Below, piece by piece: positions 1-8,357 of a stretch of 64,000 bases of DNA. The DNA lies in the NCBI GenBank assembly GCA_020853135.1, contig JADYZO010000060.1, forward strand, positions 59,161 to 123,160. The letters run 5' to 3'. The translations under genes were made by a program, and so were the position numbers. Each line of letters opens with the position of its first letter. The stretch's first letter is position 1. The notes below the pieces were generated by a model, which did not search any database, was not told where the DNA came from, and was given only the letters and a program-made list of their open reading frames with translations. This stretch comes from Gammaproteobacteria bacterium (GTDB lineage: Bacteria > Pseudomonadota > Gammaproteobacteria > Steroidobacterales > GCA-2729495).

Positions 1-294
1 CGCTTCGAAAGCGCGGTCCTGCGCGCGCTCGGTGCCGACCGGCGCACGATCCTCAAGGGTGTGGCTGCGGAATTCATCGCGCTCGGGGCACTGGCGGGCA
101 CGCTGGCGGCCTTGGGCGCCACGGCGGCCGGCCTGGTGCTGGCGCGCCGGGTCTTCGACCTGCAGTACAGCGCGAGCCCGCTGCTCTGGCCGGTCGGCCT
201 GCTGGCCGGCGCGGTGCTGGTGGGGCTCACCGGCACCCTGGCGGCACGCCGCGCCGTGAACGCGCCACCGGTCACGGTGTTGCGCGACACCTGA
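1..294 (+). CDS. ABC transporter permease, C-terminal part (FtsX/MacB fold)
   Basis: The reading frame is open from base 1 and stops with TGA at 292-294, so only the last 97 residues are present. It begins RFESAVLRALGADRRTILKG, the cytoplasmic loop usual before the last two helices of FtsX-domain permeases (efflux and lipoprotein-export transporters). Two hydrophobic segments follow (about residues 24-48 and 58-80), then a short tail ending TVLRDT, like the tail of YbbP/MacB-type permeases. The substrate cannot be told from this fragment. The family call is from sequence pattern; which subfamily is uncertain. Confidence 0.8.
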   Translation, partial: RFESAVLRALGADRRTILKGVAAEFIALGALAGTLAALGATAAGLVLARRVFDLQYSASPLLWPVGLLAGAVLVGLTGTLAARRAVNAPPVTVLRDT

Positions 295-326
295 GCCGGC
301 GGGGTTCGCCTTATACTGCCGGACCC

Positions 327-752
327 ATGAAACGGGCGGGCAAGGTGCTGTCCTGCGGTGCGGTGATCCTGCGGGAGACGGAGGAGGGCTGGCGGCTGCT
401 GCTGCTGCGCGCCTTCACCCACTGGGACTTCCCCAAGGGCCTGCTGGAGGCCGGGGAGGAGCCGCTGCAGGCGGCCGTGCGCGAGGTGCAGGAGGAGACC
501 ACCCTTGATGACCTGGTGTTTCCCTGGGGTGATGCGTTCTTCGAGAGCGGCCCGTATGCCCGCGGCAAGACCGCCCGCTACTACCTCGCACGCACCGGGC
601 GCGCCGACGTCGCCATCCTGCCGAATCCCGAGACCGGGCGCCCCGAGCACAGCGAATTCCGCTGGTGCAGCTTTGCCGAGGCCCGCCAGCTGGCCGCGCC
701 GCGGGTGCGGGCGGTGATCGCCTGGGCGGCGGACAGGACAGGTGCCGCGTGA
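327..752 (+). CDS. Nudix hydrolase (Ap4A-hydrolase-like)
   Basis: A 141-residue protein that should cleave a nucleoside diphosphate linked to another group. The Nudix box runs from G38 to L60: G38, E44, R52-E53-V54, E56-E57. The usual Gly after the EE pair is Thr (EETTL), which is tolerated in some members. The N-terminus has AGKVLSCGAVILR and a WDFPKG segment just before the box, a pattern seen in diadenosine-polyphosphate hydrolases of the NUDT2/AmpH type. It lies 32 bases after the permease gene on the same strand. The exact substrate is inference. Confidence 0.88.
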   Translation: MKRAGKVLSCGAVILRETEEGWRLLLLRAFTHWDFPKGLLEAGEEPLQAAVREVQEETTLDDLVFPWGDAFFESGPYARGKTARYYLARTGRADVAILPNPETGRPEHSEFRWCSFAEARQLAAPRVRAVIAWAADRTGAA

Positions 753-759
753 GGCCTGG

Positions 760-1347
760 TCACTGGATGCAGGTGTAGACGCCCCAGCGGCTGTACTTGC
801 GGAAAGTCACTGCCTCGGAGTCCCATGCCACGCCATTGACCAGTAGTGCAGGCATCCTGGCAGTGAAATGCTCCACCGCCGGGATGCCGGTTTCGGCTGC
901 TGGCCGATCCTCCGCGAGAGAGAACCAGAAGCTGTACATGCCCATGGAGTCCTCGTCCGAGCCGGCCAGTTCGGCATCGGCCGTGAACTGCCGTGGACCG
1001 GGGGCGCTGATGACCTGGACTGACAGCAACCGTGGTTGCGCCCAGTGCTCGCTGTCCAGCACCAGTGCCGGGCTGGTGAGCTGCACGGTGACGCCTGCCG
1101 GGATGGTCATGTACACATGCATCGTGATCGTGTCCGTGTCCTCGTCCCGGCCTGCCCGCCAGTGGATGCCGACTCCATCGCGGCTTTCCACCAGGCGGAG
1201 TTCATTCAGTCCCGCCACACAATAGTCACGTTCGCGTTTCCCTGGTCCGGATGCTTCATAGCCCGAAAATTTCGCCGGTATGCACCCGGCAAGGATAAAT
1301 GCGCCTGCTATCGCAGCGCAGAGCGCGGCTGCCCTGCGCTTAGTCAT
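760..1347 (-). CDS. Predicted lipoprotein overlapping the RHS gene
   Basis: A 195-residue protein of no family I recognise. The chosen ATG gives a positively charged N-terminus (MTKRRAAALC), a hydrophobic core and the lipobox LAGC at about residues 19-22, so export and lipid attachment at Cys22 are likely. The body is rich in beta-type segments and contains three further cysteines. Its ATG lies inside the last codons of the upstream RHS gene: the sequence ATGACTAA holds this start and the RHS stop, an 8-base overlap that implies translational coupling. A longer frame reaches 1422 but would overlap the RHS gene more and lose the signal peptide. Its position is that of an immunity or accessory protein for the RHS product; this is inference only. 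Confidence 0.78.
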   Translation of the reverse strand: MTKRRAAALCAAIAGAFILAGCIPAKFSGYEASGPGKRERDYCVAGLNELRLVESRDGVGIHWRAGRDEDTDTITMHVYMTIPAGVTVQLTSPALVLDSEHWAQPRLLSVQVISAPGPRQFTADAELAGSDEDSMGMYSFWFSLAEDRPAAETGIPAVEHFTARMPALLVNGVAWDSEAVTFRKYSRWGVYTCIQ

Positions 1348-4300
1348 CGAAGGCACCGTAGGCGTAGGCCGGTACGGCCGATGCAGCTGCGAACGGGGTG
1401 GCGACGAGGACATTCCCCGCATTGACCATCTGGAAAATCCCCGAACGACCGACGTTGTTGCCCAGCTCGTTGTAGAAGATGGGCGAATTCAGGTAGTCAT
1501 GCGGTCCGGCATAGGTCTCGATCAGGTGGTCCAGGAAGGAGCCAGGCTGGTACTTGTTACCGAAAAAATAGCCTTGGCCACCCTGCTCGCCGCCAAGCAG
1601 ACTCTTTGTACACGGTGAGCGGCATCCGCCCAGTTTGAAGCGGTCACCACGGAAGCCATCGCTGATGCCCCTGGCATTGTCGCCATTCAGCCGCGACTGT
1701 TCCACCATGGCCTGCCGCATTTCCAGCGCCGCCCAGGTCAGCGACGACATGGTGCCGCTGGCGATGAAGCCGTCGCGGAAGTCCCCGCCCTGCAATTCCG
1801 CGCCGATGCCGCCCACGGTGGCTTCCGCCAGCACGCGGCCGGCGCTGTAGCCACTGCCGAACTGCGCACCAATGCCGCTCATCATGCCTCCGGTCAGGGC
1901 ACCGGACACGACGCCGCGCAGGTTGCCCGTCGAGATGACCCCGGCCACGGCCCCGCCGGCGGCACCGCCGATCATGGTGCTCGAGACGGTTGCCGCAGTG
2001 AGCGTATTGGCGGCCACCACGCCACTGGTCGTGCCGGCCGTGGCTCCGATCGCCGTGGTCTGCGCCGCATAGGCCCAGGAGGACACGGCTCCCGCAGTGT
2101 AGTAGGCGGCGACCGCCGCCGCCACGGGCCGTCCCCAGTTGCGGACCAGCCGCTGCGTGAAGCTGCCGACGTGGCGGATGGCGCGCCTGATGGCCTTGCG
2201 CAGCTTGCCGAGCAGGAAGCCGCTCGGATCGAAGTAGGAGGTCGGGTTGTTGTTGACGTAGCTGTAGGGATTGAGCGCCTGGGGATCCAGGGCGCCGGCC
2301 AGGATGGGATCGGGGCTGAGCATCCTGCCGAGCAGGGGATCTTCCAGCCGGCCGTTCATGTGCACCAGCCGCACGCCGTCCAGGTGCTCGTGGCCGGTGA
2401 AGCCGCGCTCGACCCAGTGCGTGTCGCCGTAGCGCAGGTCGCGCGCGTCCGGGCTCCAGTTCACCTGCCGGCGCTTGCCCCAGGCGTCGAAGCTCAGGGT
2501 GAGCAGGTCGAGGCCGTCGCCGGCGGCACGCACCAGCCGGTCGACGCTGCCCAGGTGGTCGTGCAGGACGTAGTAGGCATCGAGCCCGCCCGGCGTCGTC
2601 TCGACCTGGCTGTAGACGGCACGCCCGTAGGCGAACACCGTGGCGCGGTACCGGTGTATCCCGCCCTCCATCTCGACCTCGAAATGCGGGCCGACGTAAT
2701 GGATCGTCTTGCTGGCCTGCCCCGTCGCCTGCTCCTGCATGACACGGCTGCGGCCCGGCCCGTAGGAAAAGCGCACCGTATCGGCCCCCTGGCTGACCTG
2801 GCTGGGGAGGTTGAAGCTGGTCCAGGCGAGCGAGGAAGTCCCGCGGGCGGTCATGTTGCCGTTGTCGTCGTAGGCGTACTGGATTGCGCCGCGGGGACCG
2901 CCCGAGACGCTGGTCACGGCATGTGGCCGCTGGCCGCCGCCGCCGTAGGCGAAGTTGCCGACGTCCGACTTCGAGAGGATGTTGCCATCGGCGCTGTAGG
3001 TCATGGACAGCGATGGTGTGCCATTGAGGCTGGTGCGTACCAGCCGGTTCAGGTCGTCATACGTGAATTGCTCCAGATACGTCGCCGTCACGAGCCGGTT
3101 GCGCCGCGATGCCAGGTTGCCGACGGGATCCCATTCATAGGAATAGTCCTGGACAGTGACCGGGAAGCCGGCGGCCTCGCTGTGGATGGCGGTCAGCCGC
3201 CCGGTGGCGTCATCGTAGGTGTTGCGTTCCTCGAGGGCGTTGGCGCCGAAGACGGCGCGTTGCTCGCGGGCCTGGGCGTCCATTTCCAGCAGCGTGTAGA
3301 CAGGCGCCATGCCCACGGCTTCCTGGGTGATCGTGCTGAGGTGGCCGTTGGCATAGCCGAACAGGAACCTGGGGCGCCAGCCGATGGTTGCCGGATAGGT
3401 CATTTCGCTGATCTTGCCCTCTGCCCCGTAGGCGTAATCGCTCTGGTAGATGCCCTCGTCGATGACCGTCGTCGTGCGCCGGAGCAGGCCGCTGGAGTTG
3501 TAGAGGTAGTACTCCTGGAATTCACCGTGCCCGGGGCCCAGTGCGGAGACCACCTTCTGCAGCAGCCCGCGGCCAGGTCCCGGGTTGGCGAGGTAGGTCC
3601 AGCTGGTCCTGCCTTCGGGCTCGTCGCGCGACACGATCCGGCCCAGCTGGTCATAGCGCAGGGTGACGACACTGGCCGGGGTCCTGCCGTCAGCCTGCCG
3701 CACGACCTGCCCGAAGGCGTCGTAGCCGAAGCTGCGTTGGCCCGCGTCCGGGTCTTCGCTGGACATGAGCAGCCCACGCTCATCGTAGGTGTAGCGCCGG
3801 GTGTTGCCGCCGGCATCGACCACCGATGTGAGCAGGCCGGCGGCATCGTAGGCATAGGCGGCCGTGCTGCCCAGCGGGGCGGTGACCCGCGTCACGTGCC
3901 CGGCGGCATCGTGGTGGACCACGGTGGTCTGCCCTGCGGCATTGTGCAGCGTGGTATCCAGCCCCGCATAGCTGTAGGTAGAGACTGCGCCAGCCGGCAG
4001 CGCAGCGCTCGCCGGCCGGGTGACAGACTTGGCGCGGCCGGCCAGGTCGTAACTGGTGCTGGTCCAGTAGCGCGTGGTCGAGCCCTCCCTGAACGGTGCC
4101 GAGCGCCGCTGCAGGCGACCGAGCGCGTCGTACTCGAGCAGTTCGCGGCTCGCCAGGCCATCGACCAGCACGAAGGCGCGGCCGACGACCCGCCCCAGGC
4201 TGTCATGCTGGGTCTCGCTCCAGTAGTTGTCGCCGCGCGTCTCGCGGATGGCGTAGCGGGCGCCGGGCGCAAAGCAGGGCCCGCAGGCCGCATAGCTGAT

Positions 4301-7300
4301 GCGCGTGATGCCGGTGGAGCGGGTTTCCACGCGGATGCGGCCGAAATCATCCAGTTGCCAGCCGGTGAGCATGCCCTGCGGATCCGACCGGCCGGTCTCC
4401 AGGCCGAGCGCCTCGTTCCAGGCGTGGCCGACAGCCAGGTCCCTCTCGCCGCTGATGACCTGGGCCTCGGTCACGGGCCGGCTGCTGCGGCTGGCGTAGG
4501 TGAACCGCGTGACACGCGGCGCCAGGGCCCCGATGGCATCGACGCGCGTGATGCTCTCGGTGCGTCCGTTGGCGTCATAGGCATAGGTGGTGCGCAGTTG
4601 CCGGGCCGGGTCGGACTCCGGCCCGCTGGTTTGCGTGATGAGGCGGCAGGTGGTGGCGCTGTAGGTCATCAGGACGCTGCGGGTCTGCGTGCCCGCGCCC
4701 GAGACGTCCTGCGTGACATCCACCCGGTTGGGCAGTGCGAGGCAGCCGTTGGCGCGTGCGGCCTCGTCGAAGCTGACGTTGCGTGTCGTGCGGAACACCT
4801 GCCCCGGGCTCATGGGGGAGCTCACCTCGGTCAGTTCCCGCGAGACCGCCCCGTGCGCGAGGTTCCATGTGAGGCTGCGCCGGGTCGTGCGCACCAGGCT
4901 GCCGCGCTGGCCGCCATCCGGGTCCACCTCGTAACTGTCCGCCTGGTCGCTGGCCAGGTGGACGAAATACGTGAACCTGGCCGTATCGGGCATCTCGGTC
5001 AGCACCGAGGTCCATGCCGGCTCGTAGGTCGATACCTTGCGGTCCTGGTCGCGTACGGTCGTCAGCCTGATCCGCCCCGTGAAGGGGAACTCCTGCCGGA
5101 ACTGGCTGACGGTTTCCAGGCCGCTGCGTGAGTCGAGCGTACGCACCGTCTCGAAGCCGAGGAAACCGCGGCCGACGGTACTGCGCCGGCCACCGCTGTA
5201 GGCATAGCTGAGCTGGTAACCACTTGCGCCTTCGGCACTCGCCCGGCTCAGGACCGGCAGCGCGCCGCCGCGCACCCTGAGTGTCTGCAACGGGTTGGTT
5301 CCTGATGGCCCGTAGCCAGGAAACTGGCTGAGTGGCAGGTAGGAAAAAGCCGTGGTGTTGCCGAGGCCATCCGCCACGCGGTGCAGCAGCCCGGGCTGCG
5401 GGGCGGGTGCGCCGCCGTCGGGATCGGCTGGCCGCACGTGGCGGAGCACTGACCAGGGCACGGACGATATTGAGCTGTACAGTACGTCGGTATTGCCATC
5501 GCCATCGATATCCGCGGGATAGATGCGGGCGAAGATGGGCCACACCAGTGGCGGAGAAGGGATGACTTCCCCGTCAGGAGTCATGCAGGCGCCATCGGCG
5601 AGGTGGACGCGCCAGGTACCCATCACGTCGCGCTGCAGGATGTCCGCGTACCCGTCACCGTTGTAATCGAGGGCCACCGCTGGTTCGGGTGGTGCGCCCC
5701 AGTGGCCGGGCGGGCGGCTGGCCGGGGTTGGGCAGCTCTGCGGCACCAGGCCGGGTGTCGCGGCCGAGCCAGTGCCGCGGCTGAGATGGGGCAGCCAGGT
5801 GCCGCCTGCATCGCGCAGGAGGTCGGTGAGCCCGTCACCATTGATGTCGAGCAGGACCACGTTGTCCCGGCCGGGAGCGGTGGTGAACGTGGCAAATGGC
5901 TCGGGGCCAAAGCCGGTCCCGGTGGAGAGGAAGGCTTCCCAGCGGTAGTTCGCGACGCCCTGCGGCTCGGCGGAGCGGGTGATCAGGAGGTCGCTGCGGC
6001 CGTCGCCATCGAAGTCCGCCGCCTCGATGAAGGTGGCGCTTTCCGCGCTGGGGGTGTTCGGTGGTGCGACGGCCGTGATCCCCGCCGGCTGCTCCGCCGC
6101 GAATGCGCCGCCGGTGTTGCGACGCAACCAGACCTGGCCAGCGCGCACATAGGCGAGGTCATCGAGCCCGTCACCATCGATGTCGAGGACGACTGCCGTG
6201 GTGGACCAGGGCACACCGGTGTTGCGGACCACGAAGGCCTCACCCGGGGTCATCGGTGACTGGTAGACGAGCCAGTTCGGTCCCTCGGTGGACCCCAGCA
6301 TGAGGTCGGCGAGGCCATCGCCGTTGTAGTCGATGATCTTGGCCGCGGTGGTTGCCGTGTAGTTCCCGCCGATTGCCACGAGCGCGCGCAAGCCGCCGGT
6401 CTGGGGATCCGCGGGCTGGACTGCCCAGTAGCCATTGGCTTGGGTGAAGATGTCGGTGGCGCCATCCCCATTGAAATCCCCGACCAGGGCGTTGTCCGTC
6501 TGGGCGCCCGGTATCGATTGCAGCACGTGGCTGGTCTGGCCGTCGTTCCACTGGAACGTGGTGGGAGGCAGGCAGTCGTTGGGGCCGCACTGCGTGATGC
6601 TGGCCAGCAGGCTGCGGGTGCTGCCCCCGGACACCGGAGCGGCATAGGCGAGCGCGTAGTGGTGCACGCGGGCAAAGCCGCTGCCCGGATCGTGGGCGTA
6701 CTCGATGGCCGACAACCGCTGGGAGTCCCGCCAGGGCATGCCCCAGACGAAGCCGCTGCGCTGGTCGGCTGCCGGGCGCATTTCCCAGGAGAATGACAGG
6801 CGATAGCGCGCCTGTGCCGGCGTCTCGCCGGCGCCGAAGGTCCAGAGGATCTCCACGGGGTGGTATTCACCGCCCACGCTGTCCTCGGCGTACCGGAATG
6901 CCATGCGCTGGCCAAACCGGTCCTCGACCTCGTTGAGCGCCCAGGCGCGCACCTCGCTGCCGCCGCCCACCTCGATGCGCGAGTCGGCATCGTTGCCGTA
7001 GCGGTAGACCAGGCCGTCGGGGCGGCGCAGCTCGAAGGACAGCGGGCCGCTGCCCTGGGATCCCAGCGAGGTCACGACTTCATGGCCGTGCACCTCCGTG
7101 CGGTACTGCGCGCCCTGGGCGCCATGGGTGCCGGACATCAGCACGAGTGGCTGGTCATCCAGGCAGAAGCGATCATCGCGCGAGAAGCGCACGCCCTGCA
7201 CCCGGCCATCCACGGCCTGTGTACGCGGACAGCGCGTGATCGTCGAGAAGCCGGTGAGTGACCAGCCCGCCCCGGCCTCACCGCGGCCCGCCTGGCTGTT

Positions 7301-7498
7301 GTACGCCAGGGCGATACCCGGGCCGAGCCCGTTCATGCCGGCCGCGACCTCGATCGGGATGGCGTAGGTCGCGGCTCCCGTGGGAGTGGTGCCCGGGTCG
7401 CCGTTGACCCGGCCGACGACGGTGCCTGCCGTCGCCACTCCGGTGGCACAGGCGAGCATCCCTGCCAGGAGGCCACTGCATTGCGTGAGTCCGCGCAT
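1340..7498 (-). CDS. Secreted SpvB/VCBS/RHS-repeat protein with variable C-terminus
   Basis: A 2052-residue protein. Order of parts: signal peptide (residues 1 to about 25, ending ATA-GTV); SpvB-type N-terminal domain with YAIPIEVAAGMNGLGPGIAL and LAYNSQAGRGEAGAGWSL; about seven FG-GAP/VCBS calcium-type repeats (DFNGDGATD, DYNGDGLAD, DIDGDGLDD, DFDGDGRSD, DINGDGLTD, DYNGDGYAD, DIDGDGNTD) at about 340-670; YD/RHS repeats at about 700-1700; and the RHS core end (LNPYSYVNNNPTSYFDPSG) near 1735-1755. The last 300 residues differ in character: a Gly/Ala-rich hydrophobic stretch, then a Cys-containing tip with GPHDYLNSPIFYNELGN. This is the layout of toxin-shell proteins (TcdB/TcaC, SpvB) and of polymorphic RHS toxins. 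The tip activity is unknown. An AAGGAA ribosome site precedes the ATG. Confidence 0.9.
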   Translation of the reverse strand: MRGLTQCSGLLAGMLACATGVATAGTVVGRVNGDPGTTPTGAATYAIPIEVAAGMNGLGPGIALAYNSQAGRGEAGAGWSLTGFSTITRCPRTQAVDGRVQGVRFSRDDRFCLDDQPLVLMSGTHGAQGAQYRTEVHGHEVVTSLGSQGSGPLSFELRRPDGLVYRYGNDADSRIEVGGGSEVRAWALNEVEDRFGQRMAFRYAEDSVGGEYHPVEILWTFGAGETPAQARYRLSFSWEMRPAADQRSGFVWGMPWRDSQRLSAIEYAHDPGSGFARVHHYALAYAAPVSGGSTRSLLASITQCGPNDCLPPTTFQWNDGQTSHVLQSIPGAQTDNALVGDFNGDGATDIFTQANGYWAVQPADPQTGGLRALVAIGGNYTATTAAKIIDYNGDGLADLMLGSTEGPNWLVYQSPMTPGEAFVVRNTGVPWSTTAVVLDIDGDGLDDLAYVRAGQVWLRRNTGGAFAAEQPAGITAVAPPNTPSAESATFIEAADFDGDGRSDLLITRSAEPQGVANYRWEAFLSTGTGFGPEPFATFTTAPGRDNVVLLDINGDGLTDLLRDAGGTWLPHLSRGTGSAATPGLVPQSCPTPASRPPGHWGAPPEPAVALDYNGDGYADILQRDVMGTWRVHLADGACMTPDGEVIPSPPLVWPIFARIYPADIDGDGNTDVLYSSISSVPWSVLRHVRPADPDGGAPAPQPGLLHRVADGLGNTTAFSYLPLSQFPGYGPSGTNPLQTLRVRGGALPVLSRASAEGASGYQLSYAYSGGRRSTVGRGFLGFETVRTLDSRSGLETVSQFRQEFPFTGRIRLTTVRDQDRKVSTYEPAWTSVLTEMPDTARFTYFVHLASDQADSYEVDPDGGQRGSLVRTTRRSLTWNLAHGAVSRELTEVSSPMSPGQVFRTTRNVSFDEAARANGCLALPNRVDVTQDVSGAGTQTRSVLMTYSATTCRLITQTSGPESDPARQLRTTYAYDANGRTESITRVDAIGALAPRVTRFTYASRSSRPVTEAQVISGERDLAVGHAWNEALGLETGRSDPQGMLTGWQLDDFGRIRVETRSTGITRISYAACGPCFAPGARYAIRETRGDNYWSETQHDSLGRVVGRAFVLVDGLASRELLEYDALGRLQRRSAPFREGSTTRYWTSTSYDLAGRAKSVTRPASAALPAGAVSTYSYAGLDTTLHNAAGQTTVVHHDAAGHVTRVTAPLGSTAAYAYDAAGLLTSVVDAGGNTRRYTYDERGLLMSSEDPDAGQRSFGYDAFGQVVRQADGRTPASVVTLRYDQLGRIVSRDEPEGRTSWTYLANPGPGRGLLQKVVSALGPGHGEFQEYYLYNSSGLLRRTTTVIDEGIYQSDYAYGAEGKISEMTYPATIGWRPRFLFGYANGHLSTITQEAVGMAPVYTLLEMDAQAREQRAVFGANALEERNTYDDATGRLTAIHSEAAGFPVTVQDYSYEWDPVGNLASRRNRLVTATYLEQFTYDDLNRLVRTSLNGTPSLSMTYSADGNILSKSDVGNFAYGGGGQRPHAVTSVSGGPRGAIQYAYDDNGNMTARGTSSLAWTSFNLPSQVSQGADTVRFSYGPGRSRVMQEQATGQASKTIHYVGPHFEVEMEGGIHRYRATVFAYGRAVYSQVETTPGGLDAYYVLHDHLGSVDRLVRAAGDGLDLLTLSFDAWGKRRQVNWSPDARDLRYGDTHWVERGFTGHEHLDGVRLVHMNGRLEDPLLGRMLSPDPILAGALDPQALNPYSYVNNNPTSYFDPSGFLLGKLRKAIRRAIRHVGSFTQRLVRNWGRPVAAAVAAYYTAGAVSSWAYAAQTTAIGATAGTTSGVVAANTLTAATVSSTMIGGAAGGAVAGVISTGNLRGVVSGALTGGMMSGIGAQFGSGYSAGRVLAEATVGGIGAELQGGDFRDGFIASGTMSSLTWAALEMRQAMVEQSRLNGDNARGISDGFRGDRFKLGGCRSPCTKSLLGGEQGGQGYFFGNKYQPGSFLDHLIETYAGPHDYLNSPIFYNELGNNVGRSGIFQMVNAGNVLVATPFAAASAVPAYAYGAFDD

Positions 7499-7708
7499 GT
7501 CCCGTTCCTTCGCGATCCACCGGGCGGGTGCCCGTGCGTGCCATCAAAGCAGCGCAGCCGTTGGTGGGCGAGGCGGCAATCAGCGGCGTTCCTGCGCTTT
7601 TGGCTGCAGCGGCCCAATGGCTGCGCAATGCCCGGAAATGCGCGGGCTGTGCGCAGTGCCACGCTCGGGCATAATTCCATCCAGGCTGAATTCCGCGGAG
7701 AGATGGAT

Positions 7709-8302
7709 ATGGCAGCGCGCATCAGGCAGGCAACATGGATGCTGGTTTCGTGTCTGGGCATGGTGCTGCCCAGGCTGGCCCCGGCAGCCGTGGAACCGGG
7801 GTACACCTATGTGGAGGCCGGCTATCTCCACACGGATTTCGACAGGCATGGCGATGGCAGCGGCCTCCTCGCCGGGGGGTCCTACGCGCTCAACAGGAAC
7901 ATCCACGCTGTGGCGGCCTATGAGACCGCGGACCTCGACCACGGGGCCGACTACAGCGCGGTCAGCGTCGGCCTGGGGCTGAACCTGCCGCTGCGCCCGG
8001 GGCTGGACCTGGTCGGCCGTGCACGCTTCATCAATGCCGACGTGGACCGGCCCGGGGATGACGACGAGACCGGCTTCAGCCTGGAAGGGCTGGCCCGTGT
8101 CATGATCAATCCGCAGCTCGAACTCAACGGCGGCGTCCTGTACGAGGACGTCTTCGACAGCAACACGGCGTTGGAACTCGGCGCCGTCTACGAGGTCGTG
8201 AAGAACGTCGCGATCGGTGCGGGCCTCGCGGTCTCCGACGACGTCACCCGGTTCAACCTGGGCGTGCGGTTCTACTTCACCCCGCCAGCCCAGCTGCGGT
8301 AG
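7709..8302 (+). CDS. Outer-membrane beta-barrel protein
   Basis: A 197-residue protein with a signal peptide (MAARIRQATWMLVSCLGMVL, cut after about PAA) followed by alternating aromatic and polar beta strands: EAGYLHTDFD, LAGGSYALN, VAAYETADL, and a last strand ending NLGVRFYF, as in OmpX/OmpW-size barrels. GGAG at 7697-7700 sits 8 bases before this ATG; an ATG six bases earlier is too close to it. It is divergent from the RHS gene across about 210 bases. It resembles the protein at 63330-63941 in size, strand pattern and an ELNG segment. Role unknown; probably a small outer-membrane channel or structural protein. Confidence 0.75.
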   Translation: MAARIRQATWMLVSCLGMVLPRLAPAAVEPGYTYVEAGYLHTDFDRHGDGSGLLAGGSYALNRNIHAVAAYETADLDHGADYSAVSVGLGLNLPLRPGLDLVGRARFINADVDRPGDDDETGFSLEGLARVMINPQLELNGGVLYEDVFDSNTALELGAVYEVVKNVAIGAGLAVSDDVTRFNLGVRFYFTPPAQLR

Positions 8303-8357
8303 GCGGACGGCGCAGGACAGCGCCCGCGATCCATCCAGCCTGCAGCCGGAGACAATC

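Noticed and set aside
2171..5131. A 986-codon open frame on the plus strand
   Set aside because: It lies wholly antisense to the RHS repeats; it is a product of GC-rich codons, Val/Gly/Ala-rich, with no domain.
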